13,913 nt of DNA from Candidatus Avoscillospira stercoripullorum (GCA_018712905.1 DVGD01000186.1:1-13913); one strand, 5' to 3'; shown: positions 5,710-12,794, counted from the first letter of the stretch. The notes: generated from the letters alone by a model not told the origin. Program-made: numbers and translations.

Positions 5710-7848
5710 ATGGCATTATTTGAACGCGTATTCCGCGGCTCTGACGAGATGTTTGCCAAGGCCGAGGCCGACGTCAACCAGCTTGTCGCCGAGCTGGGCG
5801 CCGACGCTCCCCTCACCATGCCCAGCACCGCTTATTACTTAGCCTGCATCTATGCCTACATCGGCAAGAAGGTCACCACCGTTGGGGAGCTCCAGGCTGT
5901 CCTCGCCGACGTCAAGGCCATGATGCTCCGCGAAAATCGTACCAACTCCATCTTCTCCTCCGGCGTGGGCACCGCCATCGCCGCCGAGATGATCGAGGCC
6001 TGCAAGTACGCCCGCTCTGCCGCTCCCTATGAGGGCACCCATTACCATGGCCACTTCGCCGACGCGGAAGTCCGTGAGCTGGGCGTGCCCCTGGTCACCG
6101 GCGACATCCCCGGCTTCGTGGTCATGATCGGCCCCGCCCCCACGGCTGAGGAGGCTGTGGAGACCATCAAGGGCTATCAGTCCCGGGGCATCTTCGTCTT
6201 CCTCATCGGCGGCATCATTGAGCAGGCCGTGGAGAAGGGCGTGTCCATGGGCTTCCCCGTGCGTGTGGTCCCCGTGGGCGAGGACATCTGGGCGGTTGGC
6301 CATGTCATCAGCCTGGTCGTCCGCGCGGCCATGATCTTCGGCAACATCCAGCCCGGCGATTGGGACGGCTTCCACAAGTACACCTTCGACCGCATCAACG
6401 CCTTTGTCAACGCCTATAAGCCCGTCAACGACATCACCGTGGCCTGCGGCGCCGGCGCCATCAAGATGGGCTTCCCCGTCATCACCAACGACCACGACGA
6501 TATGTGGGCCGTGCCGAAGAGCCTCATCATCTATGACAACACCCAGGACTGGATCGACACCTCCCTGGAGGCCCGCGGCATCAAGCTCAAGATCACCAAG
6601 ATCGACATTCCCGTGGCCTACTCCTCCGCCTTCGAGGGCGAGATCATCCGCCGCGGCGATATGCAGATCGAAATCGACGGCTCCCGCAAGGACTGCTTCG
6701 AGCTGGTGCGCACCAAGGACGCCTCCGAGATCGAGGATCACAAGATCGAGGTCGTGGGTCCCGAGATGGACGAGTTCGAGGTCGGCACCAAGATCTCCCT
6801 GTCCTACACCGTGGAAGTGGCCGGCAAGACCATGCAGCCCGACTTCGAGCCCGTGTTCGAGCGGAAGATCCACCAGTTCCTCAACTGCGTGGAGGGCTTG
6901 ATGCACACCGGCCAGCGCGACATGATCCGCATTCGTGTCTCCAAGGCCGACTTCGAGGCCGGCTTCCGGTTCAAGCACATCGGCGAAGTGCTCTATGCCA
7001 AGATTAAGTCCGAGTTTGACACCGTGGTGGATAAGTGCCAGGTGCGCATCGTCGTCGGCGACGAGGAGAACGCAAAGCTTCGCAAGGAGGCCAACGAGGT
7101 CTTCAATGTCCGTGACGAGCGCCTGAAGACCATGACCGACGAGTCCGTGCCGGTGTTCTACTCCTGCATCATGTGCCAGGCCTTCTCCCCCAGCCACGTC
7201 TGCATCGTCACCCCCGAGCGTCTGGGTCTCTGCGGCGCCGTTTCCTGGCTGGACGCCAAGGCCACCAACGAGCTGGATCCCCAGGGTCCGTGCCAGGTGG
7301 TCACCAAGGAGCGCTGCATCGATGAGCGCACCGGCCGCTATGAGGACGTGGACGAGGCCGTGGCCGAGTTCTCCCACGGCGCGCTGGAGCACGTCACCCT
7401 GTACTCCCTGCTGGAGGATCCCATGACCTCCTGCGGCTGCTTCGAGTGCATCTGCGGCATCGAGCCCTGCTCCATGGGCGTGGTCATCACCTCCCGTGAG
7501 TTCCCCGGCATGACCCCCCTGGGCATGACCTTCTCCGAGATGGCCTCCATGACCGGCGGCGGCGTCCAGACCCCCGGCTTCATGGGCCACGGCAAGCACT
7601 ACATCGCCTCCAAGAAGTTCCTCAAGGCCGAGGGCGGCGTTGTGCGCCTGGTTTGGCTGCCCAAGGATCTCAAGGAGCAGATCCGCGACAAGCTCAACGA
7701 GACGGCCAAGGAGCTCTTCGACGTGGACAACTTCGCCGACATGGTGGCCGACGAGACCACCTGCCCCAACGGCGACCCCGAGGAGCTGATGACCTTCCTG
7801 TCCGAGGTGGGTCACCCGGTTCTGGGTCTCGAGCCCCTGGATATGTAA
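5710..7848 (+). CDS. acsB: Acetyl-CoA synthase, CODH/ACS beta subunit AcsB
   Basis: 712 residues. Condenses CO (from CooS), a methyl group (from the corrinoid iron-sulfur protein) and CoA into acetyl-CoA at the Ni-Ni-[4Fe-4S] A-cluster. All A-cluster ligands are present: Cys486, Cys489, Cys498 and Cys508 with the family spacing, and Cys575-Gly576-Cys577 for the distal nickel. Phe492 (AFSPSHVC) matches the CO-pocket phenylalanine. The N-terminal CODH-docking domain (roughly 1-290; STAYYLACIYAY) is retained, so this is the bacterial form rather than the short archaeal one. The Moorella protein is 729 residues; this one is slightly shorter at the N-terminus. Start: ATG 5710 with AAAGGA 11 bases upstream; the ATG at 5700 is out of frame. 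Last gene of the operon, followed by a strong terminator. Confidence 0.97.
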   Translation: MALFERVFRGSDEMFAKAEADVNQLVAELGADAPLTMPSTAYYLACIYAYIGKKVTTVGELQAVLADVKAMMLRENRTNSIFSSGVGTAIAAEMIEACKYARSAAPYEGTHYHGHFADAEVRELGVPLVTGDIPGFVVMIGPAPTAEEAVETIKGYQSRGIFVFLIGGIIEQAVEKGVSMGFPVRVVPVGEDIWAVGHVISLVVRAAMIFGNIQPGDWDGFHKYTFDRINAFVNAYKPVNDITVACGAGAIKMGFPVITNDHDDMWAVPKSLIIYDNTQDWIDTSLEARGIKLKITKIDIPVAYSSAFEGEIIRRGDMQIEIDGSRKDCFELVRTKDASEIEDHKIEVVGPEMDEFEVGTKISLSYTVEVAGKTMQPDFEPVFERKIHQFLNCVEGLMHTGQRDMIRIRVSKADFEAGFRFKHIGEVLYAKIKSEFDTVVDKCQVRIVVGDEENAKLRKEANEVFNVRDERLKTMTDESVPVFYSCIMCQAFSPSHVCIVTPERLGLCGAVSWLDAKATNELDPQGPCQVVTKERCIDERTGRYEDVDEAVAEFSHGALEHVTLYSLLEDPMTSCGCFECICGIEPCSMGVVITSREFPGMTPLGMTFSEMASMTGGGVQTPGFMGHGKHYIASKKFLKAEGGVVRLVWLPKDLKEQIRDKLNETAKELFDVDNFADMVADETTCPNGDPEELMTFLSEVGHPVLGLEPLDM

Positions 7849-7856
7849 AAGAATTG

Positions 7857-7887
7857 AAAACCGGCTGCTTCGGCAGCCGGTTTTTTT
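7857..7887 (+). terminator. Rho-independent terminator of the CODH/ACS operon
   Basis: AACCGGCTGC-TTCG-GCAGCCGGTT with a stable TTCG loop, followed by a T-run to 7887. It starts 8 bases after the acsB stop. A REP-like unit begins at 7888, directly at the end of the T-tract. Confidence 0.95.
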
Positions 7888-8059
7888 GTAGGGGCGGATG
7901 CCCACATCCGCCCGACGGCCGCTAGGCCGCTGACGCGGCACGGGTCGATGTGGGCATCGACCCCTATGAACCGCTTCTGTAGGGGCGGATTTTATATCCG
8001 CCCGGGGCAGTATCGATTTCGCAGGTGCCATCCCGGGCGCATATTCAATGCGCCCCTAC
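7888..8059. repeat. REP-like composite palindrome cluster 2
   Basis: The first unit begins GTAGGGG at 7888 with the GGGCGGATG-CCCA-CATCCGCCC hairpin (7892-7913). After a GC-rich spacer comes GGGTCGATG-TGGG-CATCGACCC (7942-7963), ending CCCCTAT instead of CCCCTAC. The second unit (7979-8059) has a GGGCGGAT/ATCCGCCC hairpin, the internal ATTTCGCAGGTGCC linker and the GGGCGCAT/ATGCGCCC hairpin ending CCCCTAC. It fills the gap between the acsB terminator and the first DnaA-box group. Confidence 0.85.
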
Positions 8060-8081
8060 ATCCATGCTCCCAGTTGGGGCA

Positions 8082-8137
8082 TCTTCCACAAAACTTTCCA
8101 CAGTTTCCACAGAGTTATCCACCGCCTTTGTGGAAAA
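8082..8137. other. oriC part 1: DnaA-box cluster upstream of dnaA
   Basis: Five close or degenerate DnaA boxes (consensus TTATCCACA): TCTTCCACA 8082-8090, CTTTCCACA 8094-8102, GTTTCCACA 8103-8111, TTATCCACC 8115-8123 (one mismatch), and TGTGGAAAA 8129-8137 on the minus strand. This corresponds to the upstream half of Firmicutes bipartite origins and would also allow dnaA autoregulation, since the promoter follows at 8153. Confidence 0.82.
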
Positions 8138-8138
8138 A

Positions 8139-8148
8139 TCTCGCGAGA
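8139..8148. promoter_or_regulatory. TCTCGCGAGA palindrome before the dnaA promoter
   Basis: A perfect 10-base palindrome between the last upstream DnaA box and the -35 of dnaA (8153). It is not a DnaA box. It may bind an unknown regulator. Confidence 0.35.
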
Positions 8149-8152
8149 TTCC

Positions 8153-8182
8153 TTGCAATGGCAGTACAGTCTGTGATATAAT
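8153..8182 (+). promoter_or_regulatory. dnaA promoter
   Basis: TTGCAA (8153-8158), an 18-base spacer, then TATAAT (8177-8182) with an extended -10 (TGA immediately upstream, giving TGATATAAT). The transcript start near 8189 leaves a leader of about 60 bases, so the in-frame ATG at 8188 cannot be the translation start. Confidence 0.8.
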
Positions 8183-8247
8183 TTATATTGAATTATTCTG
8201 TTTATTTCCCGCAATTGCCATGGAAACGCCATAGAAAGGAGTCGATC

Positions 8248-9561
8248 ATGTACTCTTCGGCCTATGTCTGGGCGAAGGTTCTCACCCACATGGAAAACCT
8301 CCTGAGCACCACCGTGATCTCCACCTGGTTTGACGATGCCGAGGTGGTGGAGCTCACCGAAAACAAGCTGGTGCTCTACTCTCCGTCGGAGTTTCGGAAG
8401 AATATCATCGAAACCCGCTGCGTCGGCCACATTCAGGACGCTATGAAGGAGCTCTTCGACATGAATGTGGAGGTGCAGGTGCTCTCCGGCGAAGAGGTGG
8501 AGGCCTACAAGCAAAAGGGCAGAACCCCCCAGTTTATCGAGTATAACCCCCAGTTCACCTTTGACCGGTTCGTGGTGGGGCCGTCCAACCGCTTCGCCCA
8601 CGCCGCGGCCATCGCCGTGGCCAACCGCCCCGCCGAGACCTATAACCCCCTTTTCATCTACGGCCCCAGCGGCCTTGGCAAGACCCACCTCCTCTACGCC
8701 ATCGCCGGGGAGATCAACTACCGCCACCCGGACTACAACATCATCTACATCAAGGGCGATCAGTTCACCAACGAGCTGATTCAGGCGCTTCAGGAGGGCA
8801 AAAACGCGGAATTCCGCAACAAATACCGCAATGCCGACCTCTTCTTGGTGGACGATATCCAATTTATCTCCGGCAAGGAGTCCACCCAGGAGGAGTTCTT
8901 CCATACCTTCAATAATCTCTATGAAAACCACAAGCAGATCGTCCTCACCTCCGACCGGCCGCCGTCCGACCTCTTGCGGCTGGAGGATCGGCTGAAGACG
9001 CGCTTTGAATGGGGTCTCATCGCCGACATCAACCCGCCGGACTACGAGACCAGAATGGCCATCATCCGCAACAAGTCCGACTCCCTGGGCATGGACATGC
9101 CCGACGACGTCTGCTCTTACATCGCCGAGAACATCACCACCAACATCCGCCAGATCGAGGGCACAGTGAAGAAGATCAAGGCCTACTGGGAGCTCACGGG
9201 CATGGAGATCAACGTGGGCAACGTCTCCCGCGCCATCAAGGACATGTATAAGGGCAAGGCCGACACGCTGCCCACCCCCAGCCTCATCATCAGCGAGGTG
9301 GGCAAGTTCTATAACATCGACGACGATACCCTCCGGGGCACCCTCAAGAATAAAGGCACCGCCGAGGCGCGGCAGGTGGCCATGTACTTAATCCGCAAGA
9401 TGACGAATTTAAGCCTCCCGGACACGGGCAAGGAGTTTGGCCGGGATCACTCCACGGTCCTGCACTCGGTGCGAAAGATCGAAAAAGCATTGTCCGACAG
9501 CAAAAATCCCTTAAACGAAACCATCCGGGACATCATGGCCAACATCAACAGCAAATTGTAA
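8248..9561 (+). CDS. dnaA: Chromosomal replication initiator DnaA
   Basis: 437 residues. AAA+ ATPase that binds DnaA boxes and opens oriC. Domain I occupies about 1-80 (YVWAKVLTHMENLLS, STWFDDAEVVEL), followed by a short linker. Domain III begins near FTFDRFVVGPSNRFAHAAA and carries Walker A GPSGLGKT (Lys145), Walker B LFLVDDIQF (Asp202/203), sensor 1 VLTSDRPP and sensor 2 RQIEGTVKKIKAY. Domain IV has the DNA-binding signature GRDHSTVLHSVRKIEK (398-413), one glycine shorter than the common GGRDHTTV. ATG 8248 is chosen because GAAAGGAG lies 6 bases upstream; the longer frame from 8188 begins at the predicted transcription start and has no site. No terminator follows, so dnaN may share the transcript through oriC. 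Confidence 0.98.
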   Translation: MYSSAYVWAKVLTHMENLLSTTVISTWFDDAEVVELTENKLVLYSPSEFRKNIIETRCVGHIQDAMKELFDMNVEVQVLSGEEVEAYKQKGRTPQFIEYNPQFTFDRFVVGPSNRFAHAAAIAVANRPAETYNPLFIYGPSGLGKTHLLYAIAGEINYRHPDYNIIYIKGDQFTNELIQALQEGKNAEFRNKYRNADLFLVDDIQFISGKESTQEEFFHTFNNLYENHKQIVLTSDRPPSDLLRLEDRLKTRFEWGLIADINPPDYETRMAIIRNKSDSLGMDMPDDVCSYIAENITTNIRQIEGTVKKIKAYWELTGMEINVGNVSRAIKDMYKGKADTLPTPSLIISEVGKFYNIDDDTLRGTLKNKGTAEARQVAMYLIRKMTNLSLPDTGKEFGRDHSTVLHSVRKIEKALSDSKNPLNETIRDIMANINSKL

Positions 9562-9577
9562 TTGTTCCGCCGCACCC

Positions 9578-9753
9578 GTAGGGGCGGATCTCCGAGCCGC
9601 CCGTCGGCCGAAGGCCGCTTCGCGGTCGGGTCGATGAGGACATCGACCCCTACAAATTTCCACCGCGCACCCGTAGGGGCGGATTATATATCCGCCCGTG
9701 GCAGTCGCAATTCCGAGGGTGCCTCCCCGGGCGCATATACAATGCGCCCCTAC
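9578..9753. repeat. REP-like composite palindrome cluster 3, inside oriC
   Basis: Unit 9578-9653: a GGGCGGATC-TCC-GAGCCGCCC stem with one mismatch, a GGCCG-AA-GGCC type mini-hairpin and GCCGC-TTC-GCGG, then GGGTCGATG-AGGA-CATCGACCCCTAC. Unit 9673-9753: a GGGCGGAT/ATCCGCCC hairpin, a linker, then a GGGCGCAT/ATGCGCCC hairpin ending CCCCTAC. The spacer between them contains TTTCCACCGCGCACCC. The cluster starts 17 bases after the dnaA stop and separates dnaA from the second DnaA-box group. Confidence 0.85.
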
Positions 9754-9997
9754 ACCCACGCCGGAGGTTTGCCATCCATCCCGATTTTCAAACTTTTCCC
9801 TATGTTTTAACAGGAGAGATTTTGTCAAAAATTTCTCCACAGGGACTGTTCACTGTGGAATGTTTCCTGTGGAAATCCCCGCGTCACAAATTTCCCCCAT
9901 TGCCCCTGTGGAAAGGTCGAAATTTGTCCACAAGGGGGTGTGGAGGCGCAGCCCTTGCAATTCCTGGCTTCGCGCCACTTTTCCACATAAAATCGTA

Positions 9998-10022
9998 CTA
10001 CTACTGCTGCTGCTACATATAT
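9998..10022 (+). other. DnaA-trio-like unwinding element
   Basis: Ten bases after the DnaA box TTTTCCACA (9979-9987) come in-phase trinucleotides CTA CTA CTG CTG CTG CTA (9998-10015), then AT-rich CATATAT. In Bacillus subtilis the DnaA-trios (CTA/ATT-type triplets on this strand, read as 3'-GAT on the other) directly follow a DnaA box and mark where strands open. The order and orientation here are the same. The three central CTG triplets differ from the usual CTA form. Confidence 0.65.
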
Positions 10023-10023
10023 C

Positions 10024-10042
10024 CTCTCTTTCTATTAGAGAG
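10024..10042. repeat. Inverted repeat between unwinding element and dnaN
   Basis: CTCTCT (10024-10029) and AGAGAG (10037-10042) around TTCTATT. A competing stem, TCTTTCT with AGAAAGA, shares the sequence. It lies in the leader of dnaN, 68 bases before its start, and could be a weak RNA hairpin. Confidence 0.4.
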
Positions 10043-10110
10043 AAAGACTGCAAATGCGCCGATCTTCCCGGGGGCTGTGGAAAACCCGGCGGCACAAAGG
10101 AGGCTCATCT

Positions 10111-11220
10111 ATGAAATTTTCCTGCGATAAAAATCTCTTGGTCAGCGGCATCTCCATCGCCTCGCGCACCGTGGCGCAGAAGAGCTCCATCCCCGCCCTG
10201 GAGGGAATCTACGTCCGCGCCGGCATGGAGCTCTACCTCTCGGGCTACAACCTGGAGACCGGCATCACCGTCACCGTCCAGGCCGACATCGCCGAGACCG
10301 GCACGTGCGTCATGCCCGCCCGGCTCTTCTTTGATATCATCCGCAAGCTCCCCGACGACGAGGTCACCATCTCGGTGGACAGCCAGTATAAGGTCTTCAT
10401 CAAGAGCGGCATCGCGTCCTTTACCATCTCGGCCATGAGCGCCGAGGACTACCCGGAGCTTCCCGACGTGGAATATGAAAACGCCATCAAGATCCCCCAG
10501 AATAAGCTGCGGGAGATGATCTCGGGCACCATCTTCTCGGTGAGCGAGAACATGGCGCGGCCGGTGCAGACGGGCTGCCTCATGGAGGTGGAGCCCAACA
10601 ACGTGACCATGGTGGCCGTGGACGGCTTCCGCCTGGCGCTTCGGCGGTTTTACCCCGAGGAAAGCCTTGACAGGGACGTCAAATTCGTGGTGCCCTCGGC
10701 GGCACTCAAGGAGCTCGAAAAGATTCTCGGCGAGACCGACGACCCCGCTGCCTTCACCCTGGGCAGAAAGCACATTCTCTTCGAGGTGGGCGCGGTAACG
10801 CTGGTCTGCCGCATCCTCGAGGGTGAATTCCTGGACTGGCGCCGGGTGGTGCCGGATCACAATCCCATTCTCATCGGCGCCAACCGGGCGCGGCTCACGG
10901 CGTCCATCGACCGGGTGAGCCTCATCGTCACCGAGAAGGTCAAAAGCCCCGTCCGGTGTAAATTCGGCAAGGACTACGCCGAGTTTCACACCATCACCAC
11001 CATCGGCGAGGCCAAGGACTCCTGCGAGCTGGCGGGAGATGGAAAAGATTTGGAAATTGGCTTCAACTGCCGCTATCTCCTGGACGCTTTAAAGGCGGTG
11101 CCCTCGGACAATGTGATTTTGGAGCTCTCCAACGGCCTGAGCCCCATTGTCCTCACGCCCCCCGACGGCGGCAGAAGCTTTTTGTACATGGTTCTCCCGG
11201 TGCGCTTAAAAGCGGAATAA
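10111..11220 (+). CDS. dnaN: DNA polymerase III beta sliding clamp
   Basis: 369 residues, the usual length. Forms the ring that tethers the replicative polymerase and other repair and replication proteins to DNA. Recognised from MKFSCDKNLLVSGISIASRTV, the three repeated clamp domains of about 120 residues, SAEDYPELPDV, VAVDGFRLALRR and the C-terminal LYMVLPVR motif that lines the protein-binding pocket. Start: ATG 10111 with AAAGGAGG 7 bases upstream; the frame extends back to 10054 without a better start. It lies just right of oriC, and no separate consensus promoter is obvious, so transcription may come from dnaA or from within the AT-rich unwinding region. Confidence 0.98.
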   Translation: MKFSCDKNLLVSGISIASRTVAQKSSIPALEGIYVRAGMELYLSGYNLETGITVTVQADIAETGTCVMPARLFFDIIRKLPDDEVTISVDSQYKVFIKSGIASFTISAMSAEDYPELPDVEYENAIKIPQNKLREMISGTIFSVSENMARPVQTGCLMEVEPNNVTMVAVDGFRLALRRFYPEESLDRDVKFVVPSAALKELEKILGETDDPAAFTLGRKHILFEVGAVTLVCRILEGEFLDWRRVVPDHNPILIGANRARLTASIDRVSLIVTEKVKSPVRCKFGKDYAEFHTITTIGEAKDSCELAGDGKDLEIGFNCRYLLDALKAVPSDNVILELSNGLSPIVLTPPDGGRSFLYMVLPVRLKAE

Positions 11221-11244
11221 CCACCGCGATGTTTCAACGCACTT

Positions 11245-11392
11245 GTAGGGGCGGCTCTCCGAGCCGCCCGCGGGTCGATCGGAGATCGACCCCTACAAAC
11301 CGCACCGCACACTGTAGGGGCGGATTATATATCCGCCCGTGCTCTGCAATTTCGCAGGTGCCTACCCGGGCGCATATACAATGCGCCCCTAC
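11245..11392. repeat. REP-like composite palindrome cluster 4
   Basis: Unit 11245-11296: GGGCGGCTC-TCC-GAGCCGCCC, then GGGTCGATC-GGA-GATCGACCC ending CCCCTAC. Unit 11314-11392: a GGGCGGAT/ATCCGCCC hairpin, a linker with TGCAATTTCGCAGG, and a GGGCGCAT/ATGCGCCC hairpin ending CCCCTAC. This is the cleanest two-unit example in the window. It fills most of the 229-base gap between dnaN and yaaA; no terminator or clear promoter is seen in the rest. Confidence 0.87.
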
Positions 11393-11449
11393 ATCCAGGA
11401 TTGATGGTGCACCACAAATCCGCACCACCCATCGTAGAAAGGACATCCC

Positions 11450-11701
11450 ATGAAAGTACGTGTCACCCGGCGGCAGGCCGGGGTGGTGGATGTGCCCATC
11501 CACACCGAATTTATCAAGCTCCAGGACTTCCTCAAATTCGCCAATGCCGTGCCCTCGGGCGGCATGGCCAAGACCATGGTGCAGGCCGGGGACGTGTCGG
11601 TCAACGGGGAAGTGTGCACCATGCGGGGAAAGAAGCTCCACCCCGGCGACATGGTCACGTGTCTTGGCGGCGCGTGGCGGGTCACGGCGGATGGAACTTG
11701 A
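11450..11701 (+). CDS. yaaA: S4-domain RNA-binding protein, YaaA type
   Basis: 83 residues. Small S4 fold (about residues 20-70): FIKLQDFLKFANAVPSGGMAKTMVQAGDVSVNGEVCTMRGKKLHPGDMV, matching the S4 pattern of a helix pair followed by V-x-V-N-G-E and a basic K-K-L-x-x-GD. Homologues sit between dnaN and recF in Firmicutes and are thought to bind RNA or ribosomes; the exact role is uncertain. ATG 11450 has GAAAGGA 6 bases upstream. The 3' end overlaps recF by 11 bases, implying coupled translation. Confidence 0.9.
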   Translation: MKVRVTRRQAGVVDVPIHTEFIKLQDFLKFANAVPSGGMAKTMVQAGDVSVNGEVCTMRGKKLHPGDMVTCLGGAWRVTADGT

Positions 11702-12794
11702 GTCCATTCGCCTTCGGGGCTTTCGCAATTACTTCGAGCTCGACGCTGCCTTTGTCCCCGGGGTAAACCTCATCCTGGGCGACAACGCCCAGGGCAAGAC
11801 CAACCTCCTCGAGGCCATGGTCTATCTCTCCACCGGCAAGGCCTTCCGCACGAGAAAGGAGCAGGAGCTCATCCGCTTCGGGGCGGACTTTGCCGATCTG
11901 GAGGCCGACGTCCTCTCGAAAAACCGGGATAAAACCCTTCGGGCGGTGCTCTTCCCCGGGAGGAAGCCCCGGCAGCTCTATCTAAACGGCGTCAGGCAGA
12001 AGAACTTCACCACCATGGCCGGGGAGCTCACCACGGTGCTCTTCTGCCCCGAGGATCTTCTGATCTTAAAAACCGGCGCCGAGAAGCGGCGAAAGCTCTT
12101 GGACAACGCCCTCTGCCAGCTGCGCCCCGGCTACGCCAAGGCGCTTTCTGAGTACCAGCGGCTCCTGGAGCACAAGAGCCGGATTTTGAAGGACTGGCGG
12201 GAGAAGCCGGGACTTCTCGACACGCTGCCGGACTTTAACCTTCGTATGGCGCAGTTCGGCGCGGCAGTCGTGGCCTACCGCGCCAATTATCTTCAAAAAC
12301 TCGCCCGCCTCACCGCGGAGGTGCACCAGCAGTTTTCCGGCGGCAGGGAGACCCTTTCCATCACCTATGAGACGGTCTCCACCGTAGAAAATCCCCTGGC
12401 GCCCCGCGCCGAAATCGAGGGGCAGATTTTAGCGCACCAGGAGGCCCACCTCCGGGCGGAGATCGAGTCGGGGCAGTGCCTCACGGGTCCTCACCGGGAC
12501 GATTTTGAAGTGCTCTTCAACGGCCTGAGCTTAAAGAGCTTCGGCTCCCAGGGGCAGGTGCGCACGGCGGCCATTTCCCTCAAGCTCTCCGAGCGGGAGA
12601 TCTTCCGGGACGACACCGGCGAGGAGCCGGTGCTCCTCCTGGACGATGTGCTCTCCGAGCTGGACGAGGGGCGGCAGGATTTTCTCTTACATGAGCTACG
12701 GAGCGGCCAGGTGTTCATCACCTGCTGCGAGGAAAAGCAGTTTCCCCGCCTGGGCGGCATCACCCGCATCGTGGCGGGACAGAAGATGGAATAG
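11691..12794 (+). CDS. recF: DNA replication and repair protein RecF
   Basis: 367 residues. SMC-like ATPase that loads RecA at gaps together with RecO and RecR. Walker A GDNAQGKTN (30-38, Lys36), signature region GSQGQVRTAAISLKLSE, and Walker B with D-loop VLLLDDVLSELD (Asp318/319) are all intact. The N-terminus MELESIRLRGFRNYFELD is typical, which fixes the start at ATG 11691 even though the frame extends upstream to 11460. No strong ribosome binding site is present because the start lies within the end of yaaA, so translation is probably coupled to it. Confidence 0.97.
   Translation: MELESIRLRGFRNYFELDAAFVPGVNLILGDNAQGKTNLLEAMVYLSTGKAFRTRKEQELIRFGADFADLEADVLSKNRDKTLRAVLFPGRKPRQLYLNGVRQKNFTTMAGELTTVLFCPEDLLILKTGAEKRRKLLDNALCQLRPGYAKALSEYQRLLEHKSRILKDWREKPGLLDTLPDFNLRMAQFGAAVVAYRANYLQKLARLTAEVHQQFSGGRETLSITYETVSTVENPLAPRAEIEGQILAHQEAHLRAEIESGQCLTGPHRDDFEVLFNGLSLKSFGSQGQVRTAAISLKLSEREIFRDDTGEEPVLLLDDVLSELDEGRQDFLLHELRSGQVFITCCEEKQFPRLGGITRIVAGQKME

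Larger units (their letters stand above)
9833..10084. other. oriC part 2: DnaA boxes between dnaA and dnaN
   Basis: DnaA-box-like sites: TTCTCCACA 9833-9841, TGTGGAATG 9854-9862 (-), TGTGGAAAT 9868-9876 (-), TGTGGAAAG 9907-9915 (-), TTGTCCACA 9924-9932, TTTTCCACA 9979-9987, TGTGGAAAA 10076-10084 (-). Most have one or two mismatches to TTATCCACA, and all keep CCACA or its complement except for the outermost bases. With the group at 8082-8137 this makes the two-part origin known in Bacillus and Clostridia. Confidence 0.85.

Noticed and set aside
5839..8031. 730-codon minus-strand open frame opposite acsB
   Set aside because: Shadow of the strong C-ending codon bias of acsB on the other strand. 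The product is His-, Gly- and Asp-rich with no family resemblance, and it runs into the terminator and repeats.
9562..10110. Small genes between dnaA and dnaN
   Set aside because: Open frames here (about 80-138 codons) read through the REP units and DnaA boxes, have no ribosome binding sites and resemble nothing known. Origin function explains the sequence.
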